A DNA stretch of 64,000 bases from Glutamicibacter creatinolyticus (lineage in GTDB: Bacteria > Actinomycetota > Actinomycetes > Actinomycetales > Micrococcaceae): the NCBI RefSeq assembly GCF_006094275.1, contig NZ_CP034412.1, forward strand, positions 1,860,001-1,924,000. Reading direction: 5' to 3'. The notes under the pieces are model-generated. The model searched no databases. It worked only from the letters and a program-made list of their open reading frames with translations, and was not told the origin of the DNA. The translations under genes were made by a program, and so were the position numbers. Below are positions 33,177 through 43,707 of this stretch, piece after piece. Position 1 is the stretch's first letter. The number at the start of each line of letters is the position of its first letter.

Positions 33177-34697
33177 ATGAGCAACCCACTACGCGATCCC
33201 CGGGACCGGCGGCTGAACCGCATCGCCGGTCCCGGAGCGCTGGTGTTCTTCGGGATCACCGGCGACCTGGCCCGCAAGAAACTCATGCCCGCGGTCTACG
33301 ACCTGGCCAGCCGCGGCCTGCTGCCGCCGAACTTCGCGATCGTCGGGTTCGGGCGGCGTGACTGGTCCGCTCAGGACTTCGCCGCCGAAGCCCGTGAATG
33401 GATCCTGGCCAGCGCCCGCACCCCGTTCAACGAGACCGTGTTCGAGCAGCTGGCCTCCGGGATGCGCTTCATCTCCGGCGCCTTCGACGACGACGCCGCC
33501 TATGAGCAGCTGGCGGCCACCCTGGATGAGCTGGCCGAAACCCGCAACACCGGGCGCAACCACGCCTTCTACCTCTCCATCCCGCCCAGCTGGTTCGAGG
33601 TCGTCTGCCAGAAGCTCTCCGAGCACCACCTGGCCAACGACAACAACCCCGGCTGGGAACGGGTGGTCATCGAAAAGCCGTTCGGCCATGACCTGGCCAG
33701 CGCCCGGGAACTGAACAGCATCGTCGAATCGGTCTTCCCGCCCGATGCCGTGTTCCGCATCGACCACTACCTGGGCAAGGAGACCGTGCAGAACCTGCTG
33801 GCCTTCCGCTTCGGCAACCAGCTGTTCGAACCGCTGTGGAACAACAAGTACGTGGACCACGTGCAGATCACCATGGCCGAGGACATCGGCATCGGCGGAC
33901 GCGCCAGCTACTATGACGGGGTCGGCGCGGCCCGCGACGTCATCCAGAACCACCTGCTGCAGCTGCTGGCGCTGACGGCCATGGAGGAGCCGATCTCCTT
34001 CAACGCCGACCACCTGCGCGCCGAAAAGGAGAAGGTGCTCACCGCCGTCACCCTGCCCGAGGACCTGGACGCGGCCAGCGCCCGCGGACAGTACACCTCC
34101 GGTTGGCAGGGTGGGGAGAAGGTCGTCGGATTCCTGGACGAGGAAGGATTCAACCCCAAGTCCAAGACGGAAACCTACGCGGCGATCCGGCTGAACATCA
34201 ACACCCGGCGCTGGCACGGGGTCCCGTTCTACCTGCGCGCCGGCAAGCGCCTGGGCCGGCGCGTCACCGAGATCGCGGTGGTGTTCAAGCGCGCCCCCAA
34301 CCTGCTGTTCACCGACCACGAGGATGACGAGTTCGGGCAGAACGCGATCGTGATCCGGGTGCAGCCCGACGAGGGCGCCACCATGCGCTTCTCCTCCAAG
34401 GTGCCCGGCACCCAGATGGAGATCCGCGACGTGACCATGGACTTCGGGTACGGCAACGCGTTCACCGAATCCTCCCCCGAAGCCTATGAACGGCTGATCC
34501 TGGACGTGCTGCTGGGCGAGCCGCCGCTCTTCCCGCGCCACGAGGAAGTCGAACAGTCCTGGCGGATCCTGGACCCGTTCGAGGAACACTGGGCCGCGCT
34601 GGACTGCCAGCCCGAGCCCTACCACCCCGGGTCCTGGGGCCCGTCCAGCAGCGATGAGCTGATGGCCCGAGACGGAAGGACGTGGCGCCGGCCATGA
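33177..34697 (+). CDS. zwf: Glucose-6-phosphate dehydrogenase
   Basis: The 506-aa enzyme oxidises glucose 6-phosphate with NADP. The Rossmann motif GITGDLARKKLMPAVYDL is near residue 24, VIEKPFGHDLASARELN near 163, and the active-site RIDHYLGKETVQNLLAFRFGN near 196-216. AAGGAAC precedes the ATG. A 170-base gap after pgi holds no gene. It overlaps opcA by 4 bases, which fits the need of Zwf for OpcA in actinobacteria. Confidence 0.97.
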   Translation: MSNPLRDPRDRRLNRIAGPGALVFFGITGDLARKKLMPAVYDLASRGLLPPNFAIVGFGRRDWSAQDFAAEAREWILASARTPFNETVFEQLASGMRFISGAFDDDAAYEQLAATLDELAETRNTGRNHAFYLSIPPSWFEVVCQKLSEHHLANDNNPGWERVVIEKPFGHDLASARELNSIVESVFPPDAVFRIDHYLGKETVQNLLAFRFGNQLFEPLWNNKYVDHVQITMAEDIGIGGRASYYDGVGAARDVIQNHLLQLLALTAMEEPISFNADHLRAEKEKVLTAVTLPEDLDAASARGQYTSGWQGGEKVVGFLDEEGFNPKSKTETYAAIRLNINTRRWHGVPFYLRAGKRLGRRVTEIAVVFKRAPNLLFTDHEDDEFGQNAIVIRVQPDEGATMRFSSKVPGTQMEIRDVTMDFGYGNAFTESSPEAYERLILDVLLGEPPLFPRHEEVEQSWRILDPFEEHWAALDCQPEPYHPGSWGPSSSDELMARDGRTWRRP

Positions 34698-35635
34698 TGA
34701 TCGATCTTCCCAACACCACCACCAGCCAGGTGGCCAAGAAACTGATCACCGCGCGGCGCACCCACGGCGCCTCCGCGCTCTCCCGGGTGCTGACCCTGGT
34801 GGTCATCACCCGGGAGGGGTTCGCCGAGAAGGCGATCGACGCCGCCGACCTGGCCAGCCGCGAACACCCCTGCCGGGTGATCGTGGTGGTGCGCGGGCCG
34901 GTGACCGGCAAGAACTGCCTGGACGTTCAGATCCGCGTGGGCGGGGACGCCGGGGCCTCCGAGGTCATCGTGATGCGCACCCGCGGCCCGAACATCATCG
35001 CCGACGAGGCGTTGATCTCCGCCCTGCTGCTGCCCGACGCGCCGATCGTGGCGTGGTGGCCGCACGGGGTGCCGGACGACCCGGCCAACACGCCGCTGGG
35101 CAAGCTCGCCCACCGGCGGATCACCGACTCCGGGCAGGCCCCGGACCCGGAGGCCGCCCTGTTCCAGCGCGCCAAGACCTACCAGGCCGGGGACTCGGAC
35201 CTGGCCTGGACCCGCATCACCCTGTGGCGCGCCCAGCTGGCCAGCATCATCGACCTGATCGCCACCAAGGGGCTGAAGAACATCACGGTGAAGGGCTCGG
35301 CGAACTCGCCGTCCACCACGCTGCTGGCCGCCTGGCTGACCATGTGCCTGAACGTGCCGGTCACGATCGCGGCGGACAAGTCCACCGGCGGGCTATCCAG
35401 TGTGCGCCTGAGCCGCAAGGCCGGGGACGTGGAACTCTCCCGCCCCACCGGGGAGGTCGCCCACCTGTACCTGCCCGGCAGCGCGCCGCAGCGGATCTCC
35501 CTGCCGCGCCGCCCGATCGCCGACTGCCTGGCCGAGGAGATGCGCCGCCTGGACGCCGACGACGTGTTCGGCGAGGTGGTCACCCGCGGCCTGCACCTGA
35601 CCAACCTGAGGAGTATTGAGCCCAGTGATCGCTAG
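34694..35635 (+). CDS. opcA: Glucose-6-phosphate dehydrogenase assembly protein OpcA
   Basis: The 313-aa protein begins MMIDLPNTTTSQVAKKLITAR and contains VLTLVVIT, EHPCRVIVVVRG, and LLPDAPIVAWWPHGVPDDPA near residue 113, all characteristic of OpcA, the activator or assembly partner of Zwf. The ATG at 34694 overlaps the zwf stop (ATGA). The 3' end overlaps pgl by 11 bases. Confidence 0.94.
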   Translation: MMIDLPNTTTSQVAKKLITARRTHGASALSRVLTLVVITREGFAEKAIDAADLASREHPCRVIVVVRGPVTGKNCLDVQIRVGGDAGASEVIVMRTRGPNIIADEALISALLLPDAPIVAWWPHGVPDDPANTPLGKLAHRRITDSGQAPDPEAALFQRAKTYQAGDSDLAWTRITLWRAQLASIIDLIATKGLKNITVKGSANSPSTTLLAAWLTMCLNVPVTIAADKSTGGLSSVRLSRKAGDVELSRPTGEVAHLYLPGSAPQRISLPRRPIADCLAEEMRRLDADDVFGEVVTRGLHLTNLRSIEPSDR

Positions 35636-36365
35636 ACAGATCGTCATCCACCCGGACGCGGACGCCACGGCCCAGGCGGTGGCCGGCCGGCTGATCACCG
35701 CCGTGCAGGACGCCATCGCCGCCCGCGGGGTCGCCCACGTGGTGGTCACCGGCGGCAGCCTGGGCATCGCCGCGCTGCAGGCGGTGGCCGGCAACCCGGC
35801 CCGGCACGCCGTGAACTGGTCGCTGGTGCACTTCTGGTGGGGCGATGAGCGCTTCGTCGCCGCCGATTCACCGCAGCGCAACATCGGCCAGGCCGCGGAG
35901 CTGTTCACCGAACTCGACGCGCTGGGCCTGGACCGGCAGACCGTGCACCCGATGGGTTCGAGCGACGAATACGACACCGCGGAGGCCGCGGCCGAGGCGT
36001 ACACCGCGCTGCTGGCCGCCGAGGCCCCCGAGGGGCAGGCCAGCCCGGCATTCGACGTGCTGATGCTGGGCATGGGGCCCGACGCCCACGTCGCCTCCCT
36101 GTTCCCGCACCACACCAGCTCACAGGACACCGGGGCGATCGCCGTCCACGAGTCCCCCAAGCCGCCGGCCGACAGGGTGTCGCTGACCATGCCCACCATC
36201 AACGCGGCCCGCGAGGTCTGGCTGCTGGTGGCCGGCTCCGAGAAGGCCCCGGCCTTGGCCGCGGCCCAGCACGAGGTCAACGAGGCCGCGGTCCCGGCCA
36301 GCGCCGTGCACGGCACCACCGCCACGCGATGGCTGGTGGACCGCGCCGCTGCGTCCCTGCTCTAG
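35625..36365 (+). CDS. pgl: 6-phosphogluconolactonase
   Basis: The 246-aa protein (DevB type) hydrolyses 6-phosphogluconolactone, following Zwf. It has VVVTGGSLGIAAL near residue 40, VHFWWGDERFVAADSPQRNIGQAAELF near 68 and FDVLMLGMGPDAHVASLFPHH near 146 with the catalytic His. The start is either GTG at 35625 (used here, 11 bases after GAGGAG) or TTG at 35616, which is too close to that site. It overlaps opcA and ends the operon before a terminator. Confidence 0.93.
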   Translation: MIARQIVIHPDADATAQAVAGRLITAVQDAIAARGVAHVVVTGGSLGIAALQAVAGNPARHAVNWSLVHFWWGDERFVAADSPQRNIGQAAELFTELDALGLDRQTVHPMGSSDEYDTAEAAAEAYTALLAAEAPEGQASPAFDVLMLGMGPDAHVASLFPHHTSSQDTGAIAVHESPKPPADRVSLTMPTINAAREVWLLVAGSEKAPALAAAQHEVNEAAVPASAVHGTTATRWLVDRAAASLL

Positions 36366-36377
36366 GCGCCACCGGTT

Positions 36378-36436
36378 AAAAGCCCCGCTCGCCAGCTCCC
36401 TGTCCTCCAGGACGGGCGCCGGCGGCCGGGGCTTTT
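36378..36436. terminator. Bidirectional terminator after pgl
   Basis: AAAAGCCCCG (36378-36387) and CGGGGCTTTT (36427-36436) form a perfect 10-bp outer stem; the loop holds a second small hairpin (TGTCCT/AGGACG). A- and T-runs on both sides suit termination from both strands. Confidence 0.8.
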
Positions 36437-36466
36437 GGCTGCGCCCACGCCCACCGGGCGCCGGGT

Positions 36467-37357
36467 CTAGCCGGGAAGGCTGAACAGCCAGAACGCGACC
36501 CCCAGCAGAAAGGCGGCCACTCCCCCGATCACGCAGGCGTGCCCCAAACCCAGACGGTAGACGGCGGCCTCCGCCAGGCTCCTCTCGTAGCGGCTGCGGT
36601 TGGGGAAGCTCCAGAGGAACCCGGCGCGGCGCACCGCCTGCTGCGGCGGCGCCTCGGCGCGGGTGACAAACCACAGCCCGGTGAGCATCAGGCCCAGCCC
36701 GAGCAGCAACAGCACGATGATCAGGCTCCGCCACGGTTCGGCCACCAGGTCCAGTGAATCCCCACTGACCACCACCGCCGAGACCAGCAGGGTCAGCAGA
36801 CCCGTGTAGCCGGCACCCCACACCTTGGCCGTGGCCGCCGTGCGCGGCAGCATCCCCCGCACGATGTCATCCCACAGCTCCTTGCGTTCCAACGCCTCAG
36901 CGCCTGGGAACGTGCTGGGCCGGCTGGGCACCCAGACCCCCGCATTTTGCTCCTTGAGCGCAACACGGAACACCGCCCCGCACCCCAGGGGTTCCTGCGG
37001 CGGATGCCCCGGATGGGAGTAGGTGCAGCGGCAAAACACATCCACCTCGATCCCCGGGGTCTGCGCGGCCTGCGCCGGAGCCGGGGTGTCCGTTTCGGTG
37101 CGTATTGAGATTCCGGGTTCCGCTGCGGACCGGCCGGGTACGGCCGCGACGCCTCGTTCAACGCTGCGATACGTCATCTCATCCGTACAGCGCGGGCACG
37201 CCCCAACGACCGTGATCTCACTTGCCGCGGTGTCCGCGGCGGTCACTGACAACCGCCCGTCGTTGATTGATTCCCAGGCCAGCTCCGTCCACAGCGGATC
37301 CAGGCGCCGACGTGACTCCAGATCGGGTATCCGCCCCCTTGGTACTCGTGTCCCCAT
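36467..37357 (-). CDS. Membrane protein with N-terminal zinc-ribbon-like cysteines
   Basis: Not a family I recognise. The 296-aa protein has a soluble N-terminal half with cysteines arranged CPRC...CRCTYSHPGHPP...GCGAVF (about residues 52-130), suggestive of a metal-binding ribbon, then hydrophobic segments near 182-203, 210-235 and 272-292. The ATG at 37357 has GGAGGAG 5-6 bases upstream; an earlier GTG frame to 37450 has low-complexity Gly/Ala sequence. It is convergent with pgl and divergent from the small membrane protein array. Its own promoter was not found. Confidence 0.65.
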   Translation of the reverse strand: MGTRVPRGRIPDLESRRRLDPLWTELAWESINDGRLSVTAADTAASEITVVGACPRCTDEMTYRSVERGVAAVPGRSAAEPGISIRTETDTPAPAQAAQTPGIEVDVFCRCTYSHPGHPPQEPLGCGAVFRVALKEQNAGVWVPSRPSTFPGAEALERKELWDDIVRGMLPRTAATAKVWGAGYTGLLTLLVSAVVVSGDSLDLVAEPWRSLIIVLLLLGLGLMLTGLWFVTRAEAPPQQAVRRAGFLWSFPNRSRYERSLAEAAVYRLGLGHACVIGGVAAFLLGVAFWLFSLPG

Positions 37358-37595
37358 CGCCTGCTCCTCCCCCACGCCCGATCCAACGGCGGACGCCGCT
37401 GTCCCGTCCCCGGTGCCTCCACCGTACCGCCGCCCCGCCACGGCGTCCATGCACCCTCGGCCCGGCTCAACAGCCGTGGAGAAGCACAGCCGCCGCGTTG
37501 CGGTTAACCCGCAGGCTGGGCCGCACCCCCTGGCATTTCACCGGAGCTGGCCTAGGCTGGGGTTAAAGCTCGATCCCCCGGGAAAGGAGCCCGAC

Positions 37596-37778
37596 ATGGA
37601 ACCGTTCATCTCGCAATGGGTGTGTTCGCTCATCATGGTCATTGGTATTTTCTGCCTCCTCAGCGGCCGGGCGGAACTTGGGGTGCTGTGCCTGGTGTTG
37701 GGTGTGGGCCTGACCCTGGTGGACCGGTTCATTGCGCCCCAGGCCGGTGAAACCGAGGGACGCACCGGGCACCCTTAG
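37596..37778 (+). CDS. Small membrane protein 1 of a tandem family (60 aa)
   Basis: One protein of 60 residues with two hydrophobic segments (about 10-24 and 29-44) joined by LLSGRAELG, and a polar C-terminal tail. It has no known domain that I recognise. AAAGGAG lies 6 bases before the ATG at 37596. TAGGCT at 37553-37558 is a possible -10. Two similar genes follow in tandem. The shared core is G-(I/T)-x-x-LL-(S/T)-G-x4-G-(V/L)-x-x-L. Confidence 0.65.
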   Translation: MEPFISQWVCSLIMVIGIFCLLSGRAELGVLCLVLGVGLTLVDRFIAPQAGETEGRTGHP

Positions 37779-37890
37779 CAGGAGGAGCGCGCAGTTCACC
37801 TGCCCGTCGCCATGATGCCACCGGTTCCTCTTCCTTTTGCCATCGCCGAAGCCTACGGTGTTAGAAAGCGTGGGACCTAACGGGGTAAAG

Positions 37891-38076
37891 ATGGCAGATG
37901 CAACGCAGTCGCTGACATGGCTCAAGGTGCTGTTGGGCGCCATGGGGACCGCATGCCTGCTCACCGGACGGGTGGAGCTGGGCCTGTTGTACCTGGTGCT
38001 GGGGATGAGCGCCGAACCGCTGCGCCGCCTGCTGAGCACCCCCGCGGCGTTGCGTTGCCAACGGCCCCCGGACTGA
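37891..38076 (+). CDS. Small membrane protein 2 of the tandem family (61 aa)
   Basis: A 61-aa protein with two hydrophobic segments (about 10-22 and 29-42) joined by LLTGRVELG, very like the first copy, and a basic Pro-containing tail. The ATG at 37891 follows GGGGTAAAG; a longer frame begins at 37837 but its added residues do not resemble the other members. TACGGT at 37854-37859 is a possible -10. It lies 112 bases after copy 1. Confidence 0.6.
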   Translation: MADATQSLTWLKVLLGAMGTACLLTGRVELGLLYLVLGMSAEPLRRLLSTPAALRCQRPPD

Positions 38077-38225
38077 CCTGGGCACTGATTACGCCCGGCC
38101 AGCCCGCCGCTGTGCGCAGTGCTGCTCCCCTTGCCAATCCTTTGGATCGGACGCTGTCCCTGTTGACAAAACCTTCCGTCCGGTACCCTGAAAGACCAGG
38201 GTCCTCGACAGGGGGTGAACCGCAG

Positions 38226-38411
38226 ATGAGTCCTCGGAGCATGATGCTGCTGCAGGGTTTCATTACGCTGGTCGGCATTATCAGTTTACTCAGCGGAGCC
38301 ACGGGCTTCGGAGTGTTCTGTCTCCTCGTGGCCATGGCGCCCAGTATTTATGACCACTACCGCAGGCAGAATCGCACCACCAGGCATCACCACGGCAGTG
38401 ACGCCCGCTGA
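38226..38411 (+). CDS. Small membrane protein 3 of the tandem family (61 aa)
   Basis: A 61-aa protein with hydrophobic segments at about 7-21 and 27-40, joined by LLSGATGFG, then a charged tail rich in Arg and His (YDHYRRQ and HHH). AGGGGGTGA precedes the ATG at 38226. A promoter-like pair, TTGACA (38163-38168) and TACCCT (38184-38189) with a short 15-base spacer, lies upstream. It is the most divergent member and is followed by a strong terminator. Confidence 0.62.
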   Translation: MSPRSMMLLQGFITLVGIISLLSGATGFGVFCLLVAMAPSIYDHYRRQNRTTRHHHGSDAR

Positions 38412-38426
38412 GCGTCAGGGTGCGTT

Positions 38427-38473
38427 AAAAAGCGGTGGGGACTTCCCTCTTGGAAAGTCCCCACTGCTTTTTT
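38427..38473. terminator. Bidirectional terminator between the small-protein array and secG
   Basis: A long stem centred near 38449: AAAAAGCGGTGGGGACTT pairs with AAGTCCCCACTGCTTTTT with one G-U, and TTCC/GGAA extends inward. It has A-run and T-run flanks and lies between convergent units. Confidence 0.92.
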
Positions 38474-38479
38474 GGTGGT

Positions 38480-38731
38480 CTAGAGTTCGACGCTGAAGCG
38501 CATGATCAGCGCCAGCCCGATGATCACCGCGGCCCACACCAGGCCGAGCACGACGGTGATCCGGTTCAGGTTCCTCTCGGCGACGCCGGAGGAGCCGAGC
38601 GAAGAGGTGACCCCGCCGCCGAACATGTCCGACATACCACCGCCACGACCCTTGTGCAGCAGGATCAGCATGGTCAGCAGAACACTGGTGATGCCCAGCA
38701 GTACCTGCAGGACGATCTTGATGATATCCAC
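38480..38731 (-). CDS. secG: Preprotein translocase subunit SecG
   Basis: The 83-aa protein has two membrane helices (about 5-24 and 58-78) with the SecG loop LLHKGRGGGMSDMFGGG and SGVAERNLNRIT between. It assists SecYEG translocation at the cytoplasmic membrane. It is last in gap-pgk-tpiA-secG, 23 bases after tpiA, and is followed by a terminator. Confidence 0.95.
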   Translation of the reverse strand: MDIIKIVLQVLLGITSVLLTMLILLHKGRGGGMSDMFGGGVTSSLGSSGVAERNLNRITVVLGLVWAAVIIGLALIMRFSVEL

Positions 38732-38754
38732 TACGTCGGTTCCTTACCTAGGGT

Positions 38755-39570
38755 TCAGTCGGTCACGAGGTGATGCTCGAACCTAACAATGTTAGCAAAC
38801 TCTTCGGCATCCAGGCTGGCCCCGCCGACGAGCACGCCGTCCACATCGCGTTCGCGCATGATCGCCGCCGTGTTGGCGGCCTTCACGCTGCCGCCGTAGA
38901 GCAGGCGGATCGACTGCGCGACCTCGTCGCCGAAACGTTCGGCCAGGGCGGCACGGATGGCGGCGCACATTTCCTGTGCGTCGGCCGGTCCGGCCACCTC
39001 GCCGGTGCCGATGGCCCACACCGGTTCGTAGGCGATGACCAGGCTGGCGGCCTGTTCTGCGGTGAGCCCCGCAATGGAGCCCTCGAGCTGGTTGAGCGTG
39101 TAGGCCACGTGCTCGCCGGCCTGGCGCTTGTCCAGTCCCTCGCCGATGCACAGCACCGGGGTCAGCTCGTGGCGGTACGCTGCGGCCAGCTTGGCGGCAA
39201 CGACCTCGTCGGTCTCGTTGTGGTACTGGCGACGCTCGGAGTGACCGACCAGCACGTAGCTGCAGCCCAGCTTGTTCAGGAACTGGCCGGAGATTTCCCC
39301 GGTGTAGGCTCCCGAATCCTGGGTGGACAGGTCCTGGGCACCGTAGACGATGTCCAGCTTGTCACCCAGGGTCAGGGTCTGCACCCCGCGGATGTCGGTG
39401 AACGGCGGGAATACGGCCACTTCGGCGCGGTCGTAGTCATGCTGGTGGTCCTTCAGGGTCCAGGCCAGCTTCTGCACCAGGGTGATGCCCTGGATGTGGT
39501 CCATGTTCATCTTCCAGTTGCCGGCGATCAACGGCGTGCGGACGAACTTTCCATCTTTTGAAATAGTCAT
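38755..39570 (-). CDS. tpiA: Triosephosphate isomerase
   Basis: The 271-aa enzyme interconverts dihydroxyacetone phosphate and glyceraldehyde 3-phosphate. Catalytic residues are visible: Lys20 in GNWKMN, His110 in VLVGHSERR and Glu182 in [11 protein letters not shown], plus the phosphate-binding [10 protein letters not shown] near 230. The N-terminus has about 10 extra residues before the usual start. It begins 3 bases after pgk. Confidence 0.97.
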   Translation of the reverse strand: MTISKDGKFVRTPLIAGNWKMNMDHIQGITLVQKLAWTLKDHQHDYDRAEVAVFPPFTDIRGVQTLTLGDKLDIVYGAQDLSTQDSGAYTGEISGQFLNKLGCSYVLVGHSERRQYHNETDEVVAAKLAAAYRHELTPVLCIGEGLDKRQAGEHVAYTLNQLEGSIAGLTAEQAASLVIAYEPVWAIGTGEVAGPADAQEMCAAIRAALAERFGDEVAQSIRLLYGGSVKAANTAAIMRERDVDGVLVGGASLDAEEFANIVRFEHHLVTD

Positions 39571-39573
39571 TGA

Positions 39574-40800
39574 CTAGCCTTCCAGAGCGGCCAGACCCGG
39601 CAGGGTCTTGCCCTCAAGGTATTCCAGCGAAGCTCCGCCGCCGGTTGAAATGTGACCGAAGTCGTCTTCATCAAAGCCCAGGGCGCGTACCGCGGCCGCG
39701 GAGTCTCCGCCGCCCACCACGCTGAAGGCCTCCGATTCGGCCAGGGCACCGGCCACCCGGCGGGTGCCCTCGGCGAAGGCCGGGATTTCGAAGACGCCCA
39801 TGGGCCCGTTCCAGAAAACGGTGTTGGCGCTGGTGATGTAGCTGGCGAATAGTTCAGCGGTCTTCGGGCCGATGTCCAGGCCCAGGCCGGTGGCCCCAAA
39901 GCTGGCTTGCTCGATCTTGTCGGCGTCCAACACTTCGTGCGCGGCCTGGGCGTCGAACTTCTCCGCCACCACAACGTCGGTCGGGATGATGATGTCGCAG
40001 CCAAGCTTCTCGGCGCGGGTCAGGTACTCCTGGCAGGTCGCGACCTGGTCCTCTTCCAACAGGGAGCCGCCGACGGCGTGCCCCTGGGCCTTGAGGAAGG
40101 TGAAGGCCATGCCGCCGCCGATCAGCAGTTGGTCGGCCTTGCCCAGCAGGTTGTCGATGACCGCCAGCTTGTCCGAAACCTTCGAGCCGCCCAGCACGAC
40201 CACGTAGGGGCGCTTCGGGGCTTCGGTGAGGGTCTTGAGCACCTTCACCTCGGTGGCCACCAGGTCTCCCTGGTAGGAGGGAAGCAGTGAAGCGATGTCG
40301 TAGACCGAGGCGTGCTTGCGGTGCACTGCACCGAAGGCGTCGTTGACATACGCGCCGTTCTGGCCGGTCAGCTCCGCCAGTTCGCGGGCGAACTGGCCAC
40401 GCTCGGCGTCGTCCTTGGAGGTCTCGCGCGCATCGAAGCGCACGTTTTCCAACACCAGCACCTGCCCCTCGGCCAGTGCGGCGGCGGACTGCCGGGCGGA
40501 GGGGCCCACCACGTCCTCGGCCACGATGACCTCGAAGTCGGACAGTTCATTGAGCCGGTGGGCGGCCGGGGCGATGGAGTACTTGGGATCCACGGTGCCC
40601 TTGGGGCGGCCCAGGTGGGCCATCACGATCACCTTGGCGCCGGCCTCGGTGAGTTTGGTGAGCACGGGCAGGGACGCGCGCACGCGTCCGTCGTCGGTGA
40701 CAGTGGTACCGTCCAGCGGCACGTTCAGGTCGCTGCGGACCAGAACGTGCCGCCCACGGACACCGTCGGCGAGCAATTCGTCGAGAGTGTGTGCAGACAT
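39574..40800 (-). CDS. pgk: Phosphoglycerate kinase
   Basis: The 408-aa enzyme has [13 protein letters not shown] near residue 20, [12 protein letters not shown] near 57, [15 protein letters not shown] near 117, [16 protein letters not shown] near 205, and the nucleotide site GPMGVFE and [13 protein letters not shown] near 330-365. It forms ATP from 1,3-bisphosphoglycerate. Only 17 bases separate it from gap; a ribosome site is weak and a GATAAT lies 8 bases before the ATG, so an internal leaderless start is possible. Confidence 0.97.
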   Translation of the reverse strand: MSAHTLDELLADGVRGRHVLVRSDLNVPLDGTTVTDDGRVRASLPVLTKLTEAGAKVIVMAHLGRPKGTVDPKYSIAPAAHRLNELSDFEVIVAEDVVGPSARQSAAALAEGQVLVLENVRFDARETSKDDAERGQFARELAELTGQNGAYVNDAFGAVHRKHASVYDIASLLPSYQGDLVATEVKVLKTLTEAPKRPYVVVLGGSKVSDKLAVIDNLLGKADQLLIGGGMAFTFLKAQGHAVGGSLLEEDQVATCQEYLTRAEKLGCDIIIPTDVVVAEKFDAQAAHEVLDADKIEQASFGATGLGLDIGPKTAELFASYITSANTVFWNGPMGVFEIPAFAEGTRRVAGALAESEAFSVVGGGDSAAAVRALGFDEDDFGHISTGGGASLEYLEGKTLPGLAALEG

Positions 40801-40817
40801 GTCTCTAGATTATCTGA

Positions 40818-41870
<1,053 letters not shown>

Positions 41871-41917
41871 CTAACGGAAGCGGCCTTTCGTTGAAGGACA
41901 CTCCGTTGTGTCGTGTC

Positions 41918-41945
41918 TTCGGGCCCCGATGGTTCGGGGCCCGAA
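41918..41945 (-). terminator. Terminator after sodA
   Basis: TTCGGGCCCCGA (41918-41929) and TCGGGGCCCGAA (41934-41945) are perfect 12-base arms with a TGGT loop, between the sodA stop and the gap start. Read leftward there is no long T-run, so some read-through into gap is possible. Confidence 0.7.
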
Positions 41946-42007
41946 TCACTGATTACATTCTACGCCATCACTGGCGAGATGTGTGAGACAGCTAACTGTC
42001 TCTTTCG

Positions 42008-42637
42008 TTACTTGCCCGGAACGACGAGCGAGGTTGCACCCTGGCGGGCGGCCGCGAAACGAGCCTGAACATCAGCCCAGTTCACGATGTTCCAGAACGC
42101 CTTGACGTAATCGCCCTTGACGTTGACGTAGTCCAGGTAGAAGGCGTGCTCCCACATGTCCAGCATCAGCAGCGGGATGGTCGCGACCGGGACGTTGCCC
42201 TGCTGATCGTAGAGCTGCTCGATGACCAGCTGGCCACCGATCGGCTCGTAGGCCAGCACGGCCCAGCCCGAACCCTGCAGTGAGGTCGCAGCAGCGGTGA
42301 ACTGGCCGCGGAAGGCGTCGAAAGAGCCGAAGAACTCGTCGATGGCAGCTGCCAGTTCGCCCTCGGGCTTGTCGCCGCCCTCAGGGGAGAGGTTGTTCCA
42401 GAAGATCGAGTGGTTGGTGTGGCCACCGAGGTGGAAGGCCAGGTCCTTGGACAGCTTCGGGATGTTGCCGAATTCACCCTTTTCGCGGGCTTCGGCCATC
42501 TGCTCCAGAGCGGTGTTGGCCCCGGCCACGTAGGTGGCGTGGTGCTTCGAGTGGTGCAGCTCCATGATGCGAGCCGAGATATGCGGCTCCAGAGCGGCGT
42601 AGTCGTACTGCAGTTCAGGCAGCGAATAAACAGCCAT
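42008..42637 (-). CDS. sodA: Superoxide dismutase (Mn/Fe family)
   Basis: The 209-aa protein begins [21 protein letters not shown] and has the metal ligands His28 (ELHHSKHH), His76 ([10 protein letters not shown]), Asp160 and His164 ([11 protein letters not shown]). It dismutates superoxide in the cytosol. The sequence around [15 protein letters not shown] suggests Mn or cambialistic use. The ATG at 42637 has GAGGAG upstream. It sits between whiA and gap and has its own terminator. Confidence 0.95.
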   Translation of the reverse strand: MAVYSLPELQYDYAALEPHISARIMELHHSKHHATYVAGANTALEQMAEAREKGEFGNIPKLSKDLAFHLGGHTNHSIFWNNLSPEGGDKPEGELAAAIDEFFGSFDAFRGQFTAAATSLQGSGWAVLAYEPIGGQLVIEQLYDQQGNVPVATIPLLMLDMWEHAFYLDYVNVKGDYVKAFWNIVNWADVQARFAAARQGATSLVVPGK

Positions 42638-42696
42638 GATTCTCCTCAATCTTCTCAATCGGATGAATCTCCGCGAACTGTTGTCCGCGGGGACAC

Positions 42697-43677
42697 TTAC
42701 TGTTCCAGTGCATCTACTGGAACGCTGGACTCAGTCCCAGGTATTCCCAGTTCGCCCGCCTTTTTGTCGGCCATGGCCAAAAGGCGGCGGATCCGGCCTG
42801 CGATGGCGTCCTTCGTCATTGGCGGTTCGGCCATGCGACCAAGCTCGTCCAATGAAGCTTGTTTGTGTTCCAGTCGCAGTAACCCGGCGTAACGCAGGTG
42901 CTCGGGCACCTCGTCGCCCAGGATCTGCAGGGCACGTTCCACGCGCGCTCCGGCGGCCACCGCCGCCTGGGCGCTGCGTCGCAGATTGGCGTCGTCGAAG
43001 TTGGCCAGCCGGTTCGCGGTGGCCCGCACTTCCTTGCGCATCCTGCGTTCTTCCCACACCATCAGCGCATCATGTGCGCCCATGCGTGTCAACAGCTGGG
43101 CGATGGCGTCTCCGTCACGGATGACCACGCGGTCCACCCCGCGCACTTCACGGGCCTTGGCGGTGATGTCCAGCCGGCGGGCGGCACCGACCAGGGCCAG
43201 GGCGGCTTCCGGGCCGGGGCAGGTGATTTCCAGGGCGGAGCTGCGCCCGGGTTCGGTCAGTGAGCCATGGGAGAGGAAGGCGCCGCGCCACACCGCTTCG
43301 GCGTCGGCGGTGGACCCGTTGACGATCACCGAGGGCAGCCCACGCACCGGACGCCCGCGGGCGTCCAGCAGCCCGGTCTGCCGGGCCAGTACCTCACCGT
43401 CGCGGGCGACCCGCACGATGTAGCGGCTGCCCTTGCGGATGCCGGAACCGGTGACCATGACGATCTCGGCCTCGTGCCCGTACAGTTCGGAGATCGCGAC
43501 CTTCAGTCGGCGGGCGGTTGCGGCCAGGTCGACCTCGGCCTCGATGACGATGCGTCCGGAGACAATGTGCAAGCCGCCGCTGAAGCGCAGCATGGTTGAA
43601 ACCTCGGCCTTGCGGACCGAGGGCTTGCGGATCTCTACCCGTGACAGCTCGTCTTTGACGGAAGCCGTCAATGCCAT
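42697..43677 (-). CDS. whiA: DNA-binding protein WhiA
   Basis: The 326-aa protein has an N-terminal LAGLIDADG-like region ([31 protein letters not shown]) and a C-terminal helix-turn-helix ([24 protein letters not shown]). It controls division genes in sporulating actinobacteria and is conserved in non-sporulating ones. AAGGGAG precedes the start. The order rapZ-yvcK-whiA is the usual one. Confidence 0.95.
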   Translation of the reverse strand: MALTASVKDELSRVEIRKPSVRKAEVSTMLRFSGGLHIVSGRIVIEAEVDLAATARRLKVAISELYGHEAEIVMVTGSGIRKGSRYIVRVARDGEVLARQTGLLDARGRPVRGLPSVIVNGSTADAEAVWRGAFLSHGSLTEPGRSSALEITCPGPEAALALVGAARRLDITAKAREVRGVDRVVIRDGDAIAQLLTRMGAHDALMVWEERRMRKEVRATANRLANFDDANLRRSAQAAVAAGARVERALQILGDEVPEHLRYAGLLRLEHKQASLDELGRMAEPPMTKDAIAGRIRRLLAMADKKAGELGIPGTESSVPVDALEQ

Positions 43678-43707
43678 GAATCAAACTCCCTTACATGGTT
43701 CTTCGTA

